Shown: positions 16,220 through 24,802, numbered from the stretch's first letter. The stretch is 64,000 bases of DNA from Salinispirillum sp049115955 (GCA_049115955.1 JAGDZJ010000012.1:86266-150265), one strand, 5' to 3'. Notes: a model not told the origin generated them from the sequence alone. A program made the numbers and translations.

Positions 16220-17440
16220 ATGCAAGCACGCATTTTACCGGTGTTGCCGGTTCTTATTTCTGCCTGTCTATTGTTGATGTTGTCGTTCGGCTATCGCGCT
16301 GGTTTTGGTTTGTTCTTGCAACCCATCTCCGAAGCGCGGGGCTGGGGGCGTGATGTGCTGGCGTTTGCGTTGGCGATTCAAAACCTTTCATGGGGTGTAA
16401 TGGCGGTGTTTGCCGGTGGCCTGGCAGATCGCTACGGTAACCTGCGTGTGTTGTTGGCGGGCGTGGTGTGCTACGCCGCAGGCATGTGGGGCATGGCTCA
16501 TGCGATGACCGAATTGACCATGGTGGCAACAGCAGGCTTGCTGATTGGGGCGGGCATTGCGGGTACCGCCTTCGGCATCGTACTGCCCGCTATGGCCCGT
16601 GCGGTAGCGCCGGAAAGACGTGGCTGGGCACTGGGTTTGGGTACGGCGGCGGGCAGCTTTGGCCAGTTTCTTGTGGTGCCCATTATGCAGGAGATGGTCA
16701 GCGGGTTGGGGTGGTTCAATGCGTTGCAATGGCTCAGCGTATCCGCTTTCGTAATGGCGCTGTTAGCACTGCCGCTCGCGCGTTTTGGGGGCGCTTCTGA
16801 TACCAGCAGTCCGGCGATTGATGCGCCATTGTGGCAGATTCTGCGGCGTGCTTTTCAGGTGCCGTCTTATACCTTATTGACGTTGGGATTCTTCGTGTGC
16901 GGTTTCCATGTGGCGTTTATTACCGTGCACATGCCGGGCTATGTGGTGGATCTCGGCTTTGACCCCAGAGTCGGCGCATGGAGCATCAGTCTGATTGGTT
17001 TGTGTAATGTCATCGGGGCTTATGTCGCAGGTGTACAGAGTGGACGACGCCCCAAACCGGGCATTCTCAGTTTTATCTATACCGGCCGCGTGGTGGCTAT
17101 TGCACTCTTTCTGCTAATTCCGGTGTCGCTGCCGACCATTTTAGTGTTCAGTGCCGCTATGGGGTTCCTGTGGCTGGCCACCGTGCCACCAACGACGGGG
17201 TTGGTCGCGACCTTTTTCGGTACCCGTTACATGACCTTTCTGTACGGCATTGTATTTTTAAGCCATCAAATTGGTAGTTTCAGCGGTATTTGGCTGGGTG
17301 GCTGGCTGTATGCGCGGTTCAACAGTTACGATGGGATCTGGATTGCTGGTATTGTGCTGGGAGCCATTGCGGCGGCATTGCATTACCCGATTAAAGAATC
17401 GGACGAGCAAGCTCGTTTGCAGAACCCAATCGCCAGCTGA
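16220..17440 (+). CDS. MFS transporter
   Basis: About 406 residues; ATG 16220 is chosen because GGAGCG sits 8 bp upstream. Twelve hydrophobic segments are apparent. The MFS loop 2-3 motif appears as GGLADRYGNLRVLLAG, and the N-terminal segment SFGYRAGFGLFLQPISEARGW is typical of the monocarboxylate/oxalate-formate (MCT-like) branch. The substrate is unknown. The following channel gene starts 17 bp after the stop, so the two are probably co-transcribed. Confidence 0.9.
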   Translation: MQARILPVLPVLISACLLLMLSFGYRAGFGLFLQPISEARGWGRDVLAFALAIQNLSWGVMAVFAGGLADRYGNLRVLLAGVVCYAAGMWGMAHAMTELTMVATAGLLIGAGIAGTAFGIVLPAMARAVAPERRGWALGLGTAAGSFGQFLVVPIMQEMVSGLGWFNALQWLSVSAFVMALLALPLARFGGASDTSSPAIDAPLWQILRRAFQVPSYTLLTLGFFVCGFHVAFITVHMPGYVVDLGFDPRVGAWSISLIGLCNVIGAYVAGVQSGRRPKPGILSFIYTGRVVAIALFLLIPVSLPTILVFSAAMGFLWLATVPPTTGLVATFFGTRYMTFLYGIVFLSHQIGSFSGIWLGGWLYARFNSYDGIWIAGIVLGAIAAALHYPIKESDEQARLQNPIAS

Positions 17441-17456
17441 TTTTTTGAGGTATTAA

Positions 17457-19379
17457 ATGAATCCACTGCGTTTGCTCGACCGCATGAAGTACCTGCTGGA
17501 ACGACAGCTCATCAAAGGCGTGGGCTTTCAACTGCTGGTGGTCATGTTGATCATCTCGCTGGTGTCGTTGTTGGGCGGTTTATTGGTGCTGGCCGATCAA
17601 GAATTTGCCAATGCCGGTGAGTCGGTCTGGTGGGCGTTTTTGCGCTTAACCGATCCCGGTTATCTGGGTGACGACCAAGGTACGTGGAAGCGTATGGTGT
17701 CTATGCTGCTGACGGTAGCAGGCTACGTGCTCTTTATGGGTACCTTGGTGGCCATTATGACGCAGTGGTTGATTGCGCGCTGGCGTGACCTGGAACGCGG
17801 CCTTACGCCCGTGTCGATGAAGCACCACATAGTGGTGCTAGGCTGGAGCAACCGCACCGTGCCTTTGGTGCGAGAACTGGTCAGTACTCGCGGCCGGATG
17901 CGGCGTTTCTTACAACTGCATGGAGCACGGCGCATGCGGTTGGTGATCATGGACGATGATATTACTTTGGAACAGCATCACACGTTGCGCCGCGATGATG
18001 TGATTGGCAGCCGTATCAGTGACATCGTATTGCGCTCCGGTTCACCGATGAACATCGAGCATCTTGTGCGTGCATCCTGTAATACCGCCGCCGCTATTAT
18101 TTTGCCGAGTGCTTTCCAAGGGCCGCAAACGTTGGTGAATGCAGACGTAGAAACGCTCAAATCGTTGTTGTCCATTCGCAGTCACGCACATGGCGGTACC
18201 ATGCCGTATGTCGTCGCAGAGCTGCAAGACGTTCGTCACGCCGGCATCGCCCGGCGCGCTTATCCGGGCGATTTGGAAATCATCACCGGGGATGCTTACG
18301 TCAGTCGCTTACTGGCGCAAACGGTACGCCGCCCTGGGTTGTCGTTGGTGTATCGCGAACTCATGACGCAATCACCGGGACAAAAACTCTACGTGCGGCA
18401 TTTGCCCATATTGATCGGCAAAGCGCCGTCTGAGCTGCGGCGCTCATTCAAGCACGCGGTGTTCTGCGGCATCTTGCGCGTGAATGACGACCACAGCAGC
18501 GCCGAGCTGACCATTGATGAGCAGGAAGTACTCACCGAACACGACCACATTGTATTGCTGGGCGGAGACTACAAAGAAACGGAACCCCAGAAACCGATGG
18601 GCAAGCCGTTGCCTTTGGGCAAACATGACTGGGCCGAAAAGCGCCCGTTCCAGTATCGCATTTTGATTTTAGGTTGGAACCGAAAAATCCCGATGTTTCT
18701 GCGTGAGCTAACTTCGTACGAGAAAGAGCGGTTTGCCGTGGATGTGCTGTCATCCATGAGCATTGGTGCGCGTGAAGAGCTGACGCGCACCGCATTGGAT
18801 GGACAGTCGTATGTCACCTGCCGTCATGTACAGGCCGACTATACGCTGGAGACTGATTTGGCTGCCCAAAACCCGCAACAGTATGATCGTATTATCCTGC
18901 TCGGCAGTGACCGGGTGCAGTCGGGTGCTGAAGCCGACGCCAGAACGATGGTGGGGTACCTGTGCCTAGAAAACGTCTTAGCGCAGCAGGATAAGCGACC
19001 CCCAATCATTCTTGAATTGAACGACGCCTATAACGAAGCCTTAATGATCCACAACGACAGCGAAGTGATTCTGAGTCCCATTTTGGTCAGTCACTTGCTG
19101 GCACAGGTAGCCTTGCGCCGAGAACTAAAACTGGTGTACGACGAACTGTTCACCGCGGGCGGCCCGGAAATTGTCTTTCGGCGCGTACCAGAAACACTCA
19201 TGCATACTGAAGTAACGCAGCAGTCGCTTGCTGACCAGCTCTGGCAGCGTGGCGACACCTTGTTAGGTATTTACCACGATGCCCAAGGCGCGAAATCCGC
19301 TGGTCTTGTGCTGAATCTGGCGGCGGACCAACGAATTCAATTAGAGCCGGATATGCGGTTGGTTGTCATCACGTATTAG
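17457..19379 (+). CDS. CASTOR/POLLUX-like ion channel with RCK domains
   Basis: 640 residues. Two hydrophobic helices (about 23-47 and 80-103) flank a pore-like loop, WWAFLRLTDPGYLGDD. They are followed by two RCK/TrkA-N-like Rossmann modules (KHHIVVLGWSNRTVPLVREL near 122, and YRILILGWNRKIPMFLREL near 400). This matches bacterial relatives of the plant nuclear channels CASTOR/POLLUX (DMI1), which are Ca2+-regulated cation channels. The pore sequence TDPG is unlike the K+ filter TVGYG. The start has GAGG 9 bp upstream. The physiological role in bacteria is not established. Confidence 0.85.
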   Translation: MNPLRLLDRMKYLLERQLIKGVGFQLLVVMLIISLVSLLGGLLVLADQEFANAGESVWWAFLRLTDPGYLGDDQGTWKRMVSMLLTVAGYVLFMGTLVAIMTQWLIARWRDLERGLTPVSMKHHIVVLGWSNRTVPLVRELVSTRGRMRRFLQLHGARRMRLVIMDDDITLEQHHTLRRDDVIGSRISDIVLRSGSPMNIEHLVRASCNTAAAIILPSAFQGPQTLVNADVETLKSLLSIRSHAHGGTMPYVVAELQDVRHAGIARRAYPGDLEIITGDAYVSRLLAQTVRRPGLSLVYRELMTQSPGQKLYVRHLPILIGKAPSELRRSFKHAVFCGILRVNDDHSSAELTIDEQEVLTEHDHIVLLGGDYKETEPQKPMGKPLPLGKHDWAEKRPFQYRILILGWNRKIPMFLRELTSYEKERFAVDVLSSMSIGAREELTRTALDGQSYVTCRHVQADYTLETDLAAQNPQQYDRIILLGSDRVQSGAEADARTMVGYLCLENVLAQQDKRPPIILELNDAYNEALMIHNDSEVILSPILVSHLLAQVALRRELKLVYDELFTAGGPEIVFRRVPETLMHTEVTQQSLADQLWQRGDTLLGIYHDAQGAKSAGLVLNLAADQRIQLEPDMRLVVITY

Positions 19380-19432
19380 TCCAGAATACGGGTCTTCCTG
19401 TAGATCAACGACTGAAATAGAAGGATTAACGA

Positions 19433-19783
19433 ATGATCATCGAACGTCATGAAACCAGTGCGCGCATGAGTCGCATTGTGGTGCACAACAACACCGTCTA
19501 TTTATGTGGTCAGGTGGCGGAAGACCGTCAAGCCGACATTACCGGACAAACAGAAACCATGTTGGCTAAAGTCGACGCCTTGTTAGCGTCCGTTGGCAGC
19601 GACCGCAAACACATTTTGTCGGCCACGCTGTACTTGAAAGACATGGCGTTGTTTAAAGACATGAACGCGGTGTGGGACAACTGGGTACCGGAAGGCCATG
19701 CGCCAGCACGGGCGTGCGTTCAAGCCAGCATGGCCAGCCCCGAGCTGCTGGTAGAAATTTCGGTCATCGCCGCCATTCCTTAG
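19433..19783 (+). CDS. RidA family protein (enamine/imine deaminase-like)
   Basis: 116 residues with an AAGGA ribosome site. It shows the RidA fold signature YLCGQVAEDRQADITGQTE, ILSATLYLKDM and HAPARACVQASMASPELLVEISVIA. The arginine in APARACVQA corresponds to the catalytic arginine of active RidA, which hydrolyses reactive 2-aminoacrylate. It is a divergent subgroup (begins IIERHETSARMSRIVVHN), so the physiological substrate is uncertain. It lies 53 bp after the channel gene, same strand. Confidence 0.88.
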   Translation: MIIERHETSARMSRIVVHNNTVYLCGQVAEDRQADITGQTETMLAKVDALLASVGSDRKHILSATLYLKDMALFKDMNAVWDNWVPEGHAPARACVQASMASPELLVEISVIAAIP

Positions 19784-19792
19784 CGGTCGCCG

Positions 19793-20773
19793 TTAAGGGC
19801 ATTGCTGCACCCGTTGACCACCCTGTATGTGGGTTCGCTCGTGCCGTTGTTGGTCGATCATCACGTCGTGAAAATGCACGGGCAACCCCATGCCATTGAA
19901 TAAGTCGGCGGAGTCTTGCAGGTGAAAATGCAGGTGCGGCTCCGAGCTGTGCCCGGTATGGCCACAGCGGCCAATGACCTGTCCGCGTTTCACATTCTCG
20001 CCCGGTTGCACGGTTATGCTGCCTTTGATCAAGTGTGCGTACAAAGCAAATTCCTGTTCCGCGTGCTGAATGATGATGTGGTTGCCGGCGAAATGACGCG
20101 CTAAAAAATCGCAAAATCCCCAGCCTACCAAGGGTGCATCAGAAACACGGTTTTCTAGGCTGATCACCGTGCCGTCTGCGGCGGCAAGAATCGGTTCGCC
20201 GTAACAATGATAGTCTGCGACGTGCATACCGCGCTTGGCATGACGACAAAATTCAGCGTCAGCCTGCACAAAATCGACCGCAAACCGTTGCCCTAACACA
20301 TCCCACGAATGCGACGTCTTAGGGGTGAGACCTCCGTTGAACGCTAACCACTCGCCGTTAAATGGCAGGTGGTAAGGGACGCTGGACTGATAATCGGTAC
20401 CGAAATCGCCCGTGCGTCGCTCCATCGCTTGTAGGCGTCCGTTACCCCGTAGCTGCCGAATTACCAGCCCGGCTTGCCAAGGGTTCAGCATGCTCAACAT
20501 GTTGGTGAGCATGAACACCGCCGTGTAGAACAAACCGCCGACGGTGTGGCCGAGCCCCCGCAACGGGCCAGACATTGGCCAGCTTGAACGGTCGAGCGCT
20601 TGGTCGTCGGGGAAAAGAGTTTTAGTCTGCGGTGATCGCAACCATGACAGACCACCGTAGATCAGCAGATAAATGGCCATTACCAGCAGACCGTGCAGGC
20701 GCAGCTCTAGGAACTCTTGACTGCCAATAATGATCGCCGTCGTGATGGCAAGGGCTATTAGGATGTTGGCCAA
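19793..20773 (-). CDS. M23/LytM-like membrane protein, possibly degenerate
   Basis: 326 residues. The N-terminus has hydrophobic segments (about 3-18 and 28-43), suggesting membrane anchoring. The C-terminal half is LytM/M23-like: FALYAHLIKGSITVQPGENV-, KRGQVIGRCGHTG and PHLHFHLQ. The second and third zinc-ligand elements (AHL, HLHF) are present. The first (HxxxD) is not canonical; that region reads MHVADYHCYGEPILAAADG. It may therefore be a divergent endopeptidase or a non-catalytic homologue. Convergent with ridA, 9 bp apart. Confidence 0.78.
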   Translation of the reverse strand: MANILIALAITTAIIIGSQEFLELRLHGLLVMAIYLLIYGGLSWLRSPQTKTLFPDDQALDRSSWPMSGPLRGLGHTVGGLFYTAVFMLTNMLSMLNPWQAGLVIRQLRGNGRLQAMERRTGDFGTDYQSSVPYHLPFNGEWLAFNGGLTPKTSHSWDVLGQRFAVDFVQADAEFCRHAKRGMHVADYHCYGEPILAAADGTVISLENRVSDAPLVGWGFCDFLARHFAGNHIIIQHAEQEFALYAHLIKGSITVQPGENVKRGQVIGRCGHTGHSSEPHLHFHLQDSADLFNGMGLPVHFHDVMIDQQRHERTHIQGGQRVQQCP

Positions 20774-20820
20774 AGGGAACTCCCATCAGTGAAATAATCA
20801 CAACAGTGCGTTGCAGTATA

Positions 20821-20851
20821 CCGACCTCACTTAGGGTAAGGTAAGTACCCT
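20821..20851 (+). promoter_or_regulatory. MerR-type promoter/operator upstream of nfsA
   Basis: -35 CCGACC (20821-20826), 19-bp spacer, -10 TACCCT (20846-20851). The spacer holds a dyad ACCTCAC (20824-20830) / GTAAGGT (20836-20842) with one mismatch. Over-long spacers with a central dyad are diagnostic of MerR-family activation by DNA untwisting. A MerR gene lies 2 kb downstream, and a second such promoter is at 23406. Confidence 0.55.
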
Positions 20852-20889
20852 ATCTGAGCTATTACAGAAGAAGTTAAGAGGATAGATAA

Positions 20890-21627
20890 ATGAACAACAC
20901 TATTGAAACCATGCTCGCGCATCGCTCCATTCGCAAATTTACCGAGCAAGCGGTCGATCAGTCCGTGGTTGAAACCCTCGTTCAAGCGGGACAAGCCGCC
21001 GCGACTTCCAGCTTTATTCAGGCCTGCACCGTCATTCAAGTCAGTCAGGGTGGGGCGCGTCAGAAACTCGCAGAATTGGCGGGAAATCAGGGTTATGTGG
21101 CTTCTGCGCCGGTATTCTTGGTGTTTTGCGCCGATATGCACCGGCATCAGTTAGCTTGTGACATGCAAGACGCGCCTATGATGTCGGGCTTTACCGAGCA
21201 GTTTCTGACCGCATCGGTCGATTGCGCGTTGTTTGCCCAGAATGTCGCCTTGGCGGCGGAATCATTAGGGATGGGCGTGTGCTACATCGGCGGTTTACGC
21301 AACCAAATTGCGGCCGTGGGTGATCTACTGGAGTTGCCCGAGTTGGTGTGCCCGGTGTTCGGTTTGTGCCTTGGCTACCCCGATCAAAACCCCGAAGTGA
21401 AACCCCGCTTACCCTTACCAGTTGTGCTTAAACAAGAGCGCTACGACGACAGTGCAGACCGGACTCTGTTAGCGGATTATGATGCGCATGTGCGGGCGTA
21501 TTATGCATCGCGTACAGGGAACAACAAAGCCGTGTCTTGGACCGAGCAGATTTCCGGCATGTTGCAAAAAGAAGCGCGGCCGCACATGCTGCCCTATCTG
21601 CACGAGCAGGGTTTTCTCCTAAAATAG
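20890..21627 (+). CDS. nfsA: Oxygen-insensitive NADPH nitroreductase/flavin reductase (NfsA family)
   Basis: 245 residues. Starts NNTIETMLAHRSIRKFTEQAV, contains AATSSFIQACTVIQV, GFTEQFLTASVDCALFAQN, GMGVCYIGGLRN and FGLCLGYPDQNPEVKPRLP, the diagnostic blocks of NfsA/Frp FMN enzymes. It performs two-electron reduction of nitroaromatics and quinones with NADPH. It starts 38 bp after the -10 of a MerR-type promoter and is followed within 25 bp by the lldD-like gene, so it probably heads an operon nfsA-lldD-merR. Confidence 0.93.
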   Translation: MNNTIETMLAHRSIRKFTEQAVDQSVVETLVQAGQAAATSSFIQACTVIQVSQGGARQKLAELAGNQGYVASAPVFLVFCADMHRHQLACDMQDAPMMSGFTEQFLTASVDCALFAQNVALAAESLGMGVCYIGGLRNQIAAVGDLLELPELVCPVFGLCLGYPDQNPEVKPRLPLPVVLKQERYDDSADRTLLADYDAHVRAYYASRTGNNKAVSWTEQISGMLQKEARPHMLPYLHEQGFLLK

Positions 21628-21651
21628 CCCACTCGATTTGGAGTCTGCAAT

Positions 21652-22824
21652 ATGGCAAAACCCTGTGATGTCGCCGATTACCAAAGGCTGGCGAAGCGCC
21701 GCGTGCCGCGCATGTTTTATGACTATGCCGACTCGGGGTCGTGGACGGAGTCGACCTATCGGCGCAACGAGAGTGATTTTGAGCGCATTCTGCTGCGCCA
21801 GCGCGTAGCGGTCGACATGACCAATCGTTCCACTGCCAGCACGTTGGTGGGGCAGCCGGTCACCATGCCAGTGGCTTTGGCACCGACCGGCCTGACCGGT
21901 ATGCAGCACGCGGATGGTGAGATTCTCGCCGCGCAAGCCGCCGAAGCGTTCGGCGTGCCGTTCACTTTGTCGACCATGAGTATCTGTTCCATCGAAGATG
22001 TGGCCGCGCACACCACCAAACCCTTCTGGTTCCAGCTCTATGTGATGAAAGACAAAGAGTTTGCCGGGCGTTTGATTGACCGCGCTAAAGCCGCCGGGTG
22101 CAGTGCGTTAGTGCTGACGCTTGATCTACAGATTCTCGGGCAACGGCATAAAGATCTGCGCAATGGCCTCAGTGCGCCACCGAAGTTTAGTCTCAACAGT
22201 GCATGGCAAGTAGCGACACGCCCGCGTTGGGCCCTGAAGATGCTAACCACTAAACGACGTTCGTTCGGCAATATCGTTGGTCATGCCACCGGGGTGACCG
22301 ATCTGTCGTCGTTAGGTGCATGGACGGCTGAGCAATTTGATCCCAAGCTGTCATGGAGTGACATCGAGTGGATCAAAAATCGTTGGGGCGGCAAACTCAT
22401 CATCAAGGGAATTCTCGACCCTGAAGACGCCAAACTGGCGGTTCAAGCGGGTGCGGATGCCATCATTGTGTCAAATCATGGTGGGCGTCAGCTCGACGGC
22501 GCATCGTCGAGTATCGCCATGTTGCCCCGTATTGTGGCGGCAGTCGGGGATCAGATAGAAGTGCACATGGACGGCGGGATTCGTTCCGGCCAAGATGTGT
22601 TGAAGGCGGTGTGCCTTGGCGCCAAAGGTGTCTACATTGGCCGCGCGTTCTTGTACGGTTTAGGCGTTAACGGGCGTGAGGGTGTTGCGGATGTGTTGAA
22701 CATCATCCACAAGGAACTCGACGTGACCATGGCGCTGTGCGGTGAACGCTTGCTTAGCAACTTGGGAGCACACAATTTGCACGACCCGGCGGTGTTTACG
22801 CCACGTCAAACGGGAGGTAGTTAA
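21652..22824 (+). CDS. lldD: FMN-dependent alpha-hydroxy-acid dehydrogenase (L-lactate dehydrogenase family)
   Basis: 390 residues of the LldD/glycolate oxidase TIM-barrel family. Substrate/FMN motifs seen are RVPRMFYDYADSGSW, VALAPTGLTGMQHADGE, TLSTMSICSIEDVA, WFQLYVMKD and the active-site block IIVSNHGGRQLDGA, whose histidine is the catalytic base, then HMDGGIRSGQDVLKAV. It oxidises L-lactate or a related hydroxy acid and passes electrons to the respiratory chain. No lactate permease or LldR is adjacent; it sits in a redox-stress operon 25 bp after nfsA and 3 bp before merR, so lactate specificity is inferred only from family. Confidence 0.88.
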   Translation: MAKPCDVADYQRLAKRRVPRMFYDYADSGSWTESTYRRNESDFERILLRQRVAVDMTNRSTASTLVGQPVTMPVALAPTGLTGMQHADGEILAAQAAEAFGVPFTLSTMSICSIEDVAAHTTKPFWFQLYVMKDKEFAGRLIDRAKAAGCSALVLTLDLQILGQRHKDLRNGLSAPPKFSLNSAWQVATRPRWALKMLTTKRRSFGNIVGHATGVTDLSSLGAWTAEQFDPKLSWSDIEWIKNRWGGKLIIKGILDPEDAKLAVQAGADAIIVSNHGGRQLDGASSSIAMLPRIVAAVGDQIEVHMDGGIRSGQDVLKAVCLGAKGVYIGRAFLYGLGVNGREGVADVLNIIHKELDVTMALCGERLLSNLGAHNLHDPAVFTPRQTGGS

Positions 22825-22827
22825 GAG

Positions 22828-23202
22828 ATGCGCATAGGCGAGCTGGCTCGGCTGACGGGTGCGTCGGTTAAAGCCATTCGGTTGTATGAAGCCAAGGGTT
22901 TGTTGCCGCCGGTGGCACGCGACGGCAGTTATCGGCGCTACGAGCAACGTCATTTGGAACAGGTGGTGTTGATTCGCCAAGCACAAGGTTTGGGTTTTCG
23001 GCTGAGCGAGTTATTAGCGGTACCTGTCTTACAGGATGGCTTCGACTGGCAGCAACTGCGTGTATTGCTGGAACAAAAGCGCGCCAGTGTTCAACAGGCG
23101 TTAAAGGAATTGCAGCGGCAAGATCAGGGGTTGCAAACAGTGATCAATGAGCTGGATACCTGCCCCGAAGTCATGGGTCGGTTGACTCAATGCGAGACCT
23201 AA
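22828..23202 (+). CDS. MerR-family transcriptional regulator
   Basis: 124 residues. The N-terminal winged helix MRIGELARLTGASVKAIRLY-, EAKGLLPP is standard MerR, followed by a dimerisation helix. Two cysteines near the C-terminus (Cys112 in DTCPE and Cys122 in LTQC) could sense thiol reagents or electrophiles, as in some MerR members; there is no metal-loop CxxC typical of CueR/ZntR. The start is 3 bp after the lldD stop (coupled). Two promoters with 19-20 bp spacers and central dyads (20821, 23406) are its obvious candidate targets. Confidence 0.9.
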   Translation: MRIGELARLTGASVKAIRLYEAKGLLPPVARDGSYRRYEQRHLEQVVLIRQAQGLGFRLSELLAVPVLQDGFDWQQLRVLLEQKRASVQQALKELQRQDQGLQTVINELDTCPEVMGRLTQCET

Positions 23203-23208
23203 CAAGCA

Positions 23209-23399
23209 GGGACTATCTAAAAACCTCAGAGGCGAAAATCTGGCTAGGCAAAAATGGTGGAGAATGCGCAGCTTACTGAGAGTAAGTATTCGCTGCGCTC
23301 ACCCTTCGGGCCGACCTATGGTCGTTCTGGCAAGCCAGTGAGCATTTGAGGACATTTTTAACACCGCCAGATTGAGAAAAGGGGTTTTTAGGTGTTCCC
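23209..23399. mobile_element. MITE-like element with imperfect terminal inverted repeats
   Basis: The left end GGGACTATCTAAAAACC and the right end (reverse complement) GGGAACACCTAAAAACC are inverted, and the match continues to AATCTGGC about 35 bp in. The 191-bp interior has no gene but contains a long hairpin around GCGCAGCTTACT / AGTAAG...GCTGCGC (about 23267-23299). It separates merR from its presumed target promoter. A non-autonomous transposon or a fixed intergenic repeat. Confidence 0.65.
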
Positions 23400-23405
23400 T
23401 GTCGC

Positions 23406-23437
23406 TTGACTCTGCCCTTAAGGGTAGACCGTAGACT
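23406..23437 (+). promoter_or_regulatory. MerR-type promoter of the NAD(P)H oxidoreductase gene
   Basis: -35 TTGACT (23406-23411), 20-bp spacer, -10 TAGACT (23432-23437). The spacer contains TCTGCCCTTAAGGGTAGA (23411-23428), palindromic apart from one G/T pair. A consensus -35 with a 20-bp spacer and central palindrome strongly suggests activation by a MerR-family protein, most simply the one encoded just upstream. Confidence 0.7.
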
Positions 23438-23467
23438 GCCCTAGTTTCCTCAACTACGGAGTCAGTT

Positions 23468-24061
23468 ATGAACAACAAACCCAGTAAGCGTGTTCTGGTC
23501 ATCCTCGGGCATCCGGCCGAGCGCAGCTTATCGGCAGCGATGGCCGAACAGTATCGCGCTGGCGCACAAGAAAGCGGTGCTGAAGTGCGCTTTTTACGCC
23601 TAGGTGCCTTGCAGTTCGATCCCATTCTCCACGCCGGTTACGGCGCACCACAGCCGCTGGAAGATGATCTTGTAGCGGCGCAAGAAGATATCGCGTGGGC
23701 GCAGCATTTGGTGTTTGTTTACCCCATTTGGTGGGGCGCCATGCCGGCTTTGTTGAAAGGCTTTATTGATCGTATTTTCTTACCCGGCTTTGCCTTCAAG
23801 TACCGTCGCGACAGTGCATGGTGGGACCGTTTGCTCGCCGGGCGCAGTGCGCGTCTGATTACGCTGATGGACACGCCGCCGTGGTATTTTCGCTGGTTCT
23901 TTCGCATGCCGGGGCACCACCAAATGCGCCGTACGATCTTGGAGTTCTCCGGCGTAAAACCGGTGCGGATCAGCAGTTTCGGGGCGGTGCGCGGTGCGGA
24001 TGAAACGCAGCGTACAGCATGGTTAGACACCGTGTATCAACTGGGTTTGCGGCAGCGCTAG
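23468..24061 (+). CDS. NAD(P)H-dependent oxidoreductase, flavodoxin-2 fold (MdaB/KefF-like)
   Basis: 197 residues. RVLVILGHPAERSLSAAMAEQY begins the flavodoxin-like fold; LVFVYPIWWGAMPALLKGFID and LPGFAFKYRR are the FAD-binding blocks of NQO1/MdaB/KefF quinone reductases. It likely reduces quinones or other electrophiles by two electrons. Preceded by a MerR-type promoter and followed by a hairpin overlapping the stop codon, it is an independent unit in the same predicted regulon as nfsA. Confidence 0.9.
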   Translation: MNNKPSKRVLVILGHPAERSLSAAMAEQYRAGAQESGAEVRFLRLGALQFDPILHAGYGAPQPLEDDLVAAQEDIAWAQHLVFVYPIWWGAMPALLKGFIDRIFLPGFAFKYRRDSAWWDRLLAGRSARLITLMDTPPWYFRWFFRMPGHHQMRRTILEFSGVKPVRISSFGAVRGADETQRTAWLDTVYQLGLRQR

Positions 24062-24084
24062 GGAATACTTCAAGCTTCCCTAGC
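24057..24084 (+). terminator. Hairpin overlapping the stop codon, possible terminator
   Basis: Perfect 9-bp stem GCTAGGGAA (24057-24065) / TTCCCTAGC (24076-24084), 10-nt loop, no T-run. The stop TAG (24059-24061) lies in the left arm. The arm sequence resembles the ends of the MITE at 24803-25068 (CTAGGGAAG), so this may instead be a collapsed copy of that element. Confidence 0.4.
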
Positions 24085-24141
24085 CGCGCCGGTTGCGAAC
24101 CGAAAGGACAGAGCGCAGAATAGCGCTCTTTCCTTAACCCA

Positions 24142-24777
24142 TTGGACAGCATTGTGGTCAATTTGGCGTTGCTGTCGGTCTTTGTGCCGACGTTTTTCTT
24201 CGTGTCTATCACCCCCGGCATGTGTATGACCCTGGCCATGACTTTAGGCATCACCATTGGTGTCAAACGGACACTGTGGATGATGTGGGGAGAAATGTTG
24301 GGCGTTGCCTTGGTCGCCTTGCTGGCTGTTTTAGGGGTAGCCGCCGTGTTGCTCACTTACCCGCAGTTGTTTGTGGCTTTTAAGTGGGGCGGTGGGGCGT
24401 ATCTGCTTTTCATCGGTATTCAAATGTGGCGCTCGCGCGGCAGTATGGCCATTCCTGAAACAACGGCCGACGAGCGCGTTACGTCACGCAGTCAGTTGTT
24501 TGTACAGGGCTTCGTGACGGCGGTCGCCAACCCCAAAGGCTGGGCGTTTCACATTGCCTTACTGCCGCCATTTATTGATGCTTCGTTACCGCTGTTTCCG
24601 CAGTTGGCGTTCTTGCTGACCATCATTGTGCTGTTGGAGCTGGTTTGCATGTTGGCATACGCCAGTGGCGGTAAGGCGATGCGGTATTTTCTGGCGCAGG
24701 CGTCCAATGTGCGTGTGATGAACAGAATCGCTGGGAGTTTGATGATAGGGGTGGGCGTTTGGCTCGCCGTCCTTTAG
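24142..24777 (+). CDS. LysE/RhtB family exporter
   Basis: 211 residues, TTG start at 24142 (GTG 24154 also possible; neither has a strong ribosome site). Six hydrophobic helices and family motifs FFFVSITPGMCMTLAMTLGI, FKWGGGAYLLFIGIQMWRS and VTAVANPKGWAFHIALLPPF. The family exports amino acids such as homoserine/threonine/lysine; substrate not assigned. A hairpin GAGCGC/GCGCTC (24111-24128) lies just upstream and may separate it from the preceding gene's transcript. Confidence 0.88.
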   Translation: MDSIVVNLALLSVFVPTFFFVSITPGMCMTLAMTLGITIGVKRTLWMMWGEMLGVALVALLAVLGVAAVLLTYPQLFVAFKWGGGAYLLFIGIQMWRSRGSMAIPETTADERVTSRSQLFVQGFVTAVANPKGWAFHIALLPPFIDASLPLFPQLAFLLTIIVLLELVCMLAYASGGKAMRYFLAQASNVRVMNRIAGSLMIGVGVWLAVL

Positions 24778-24802
24778 TAAGGCTGTAGTAATTAGTAAGG
24801 CT

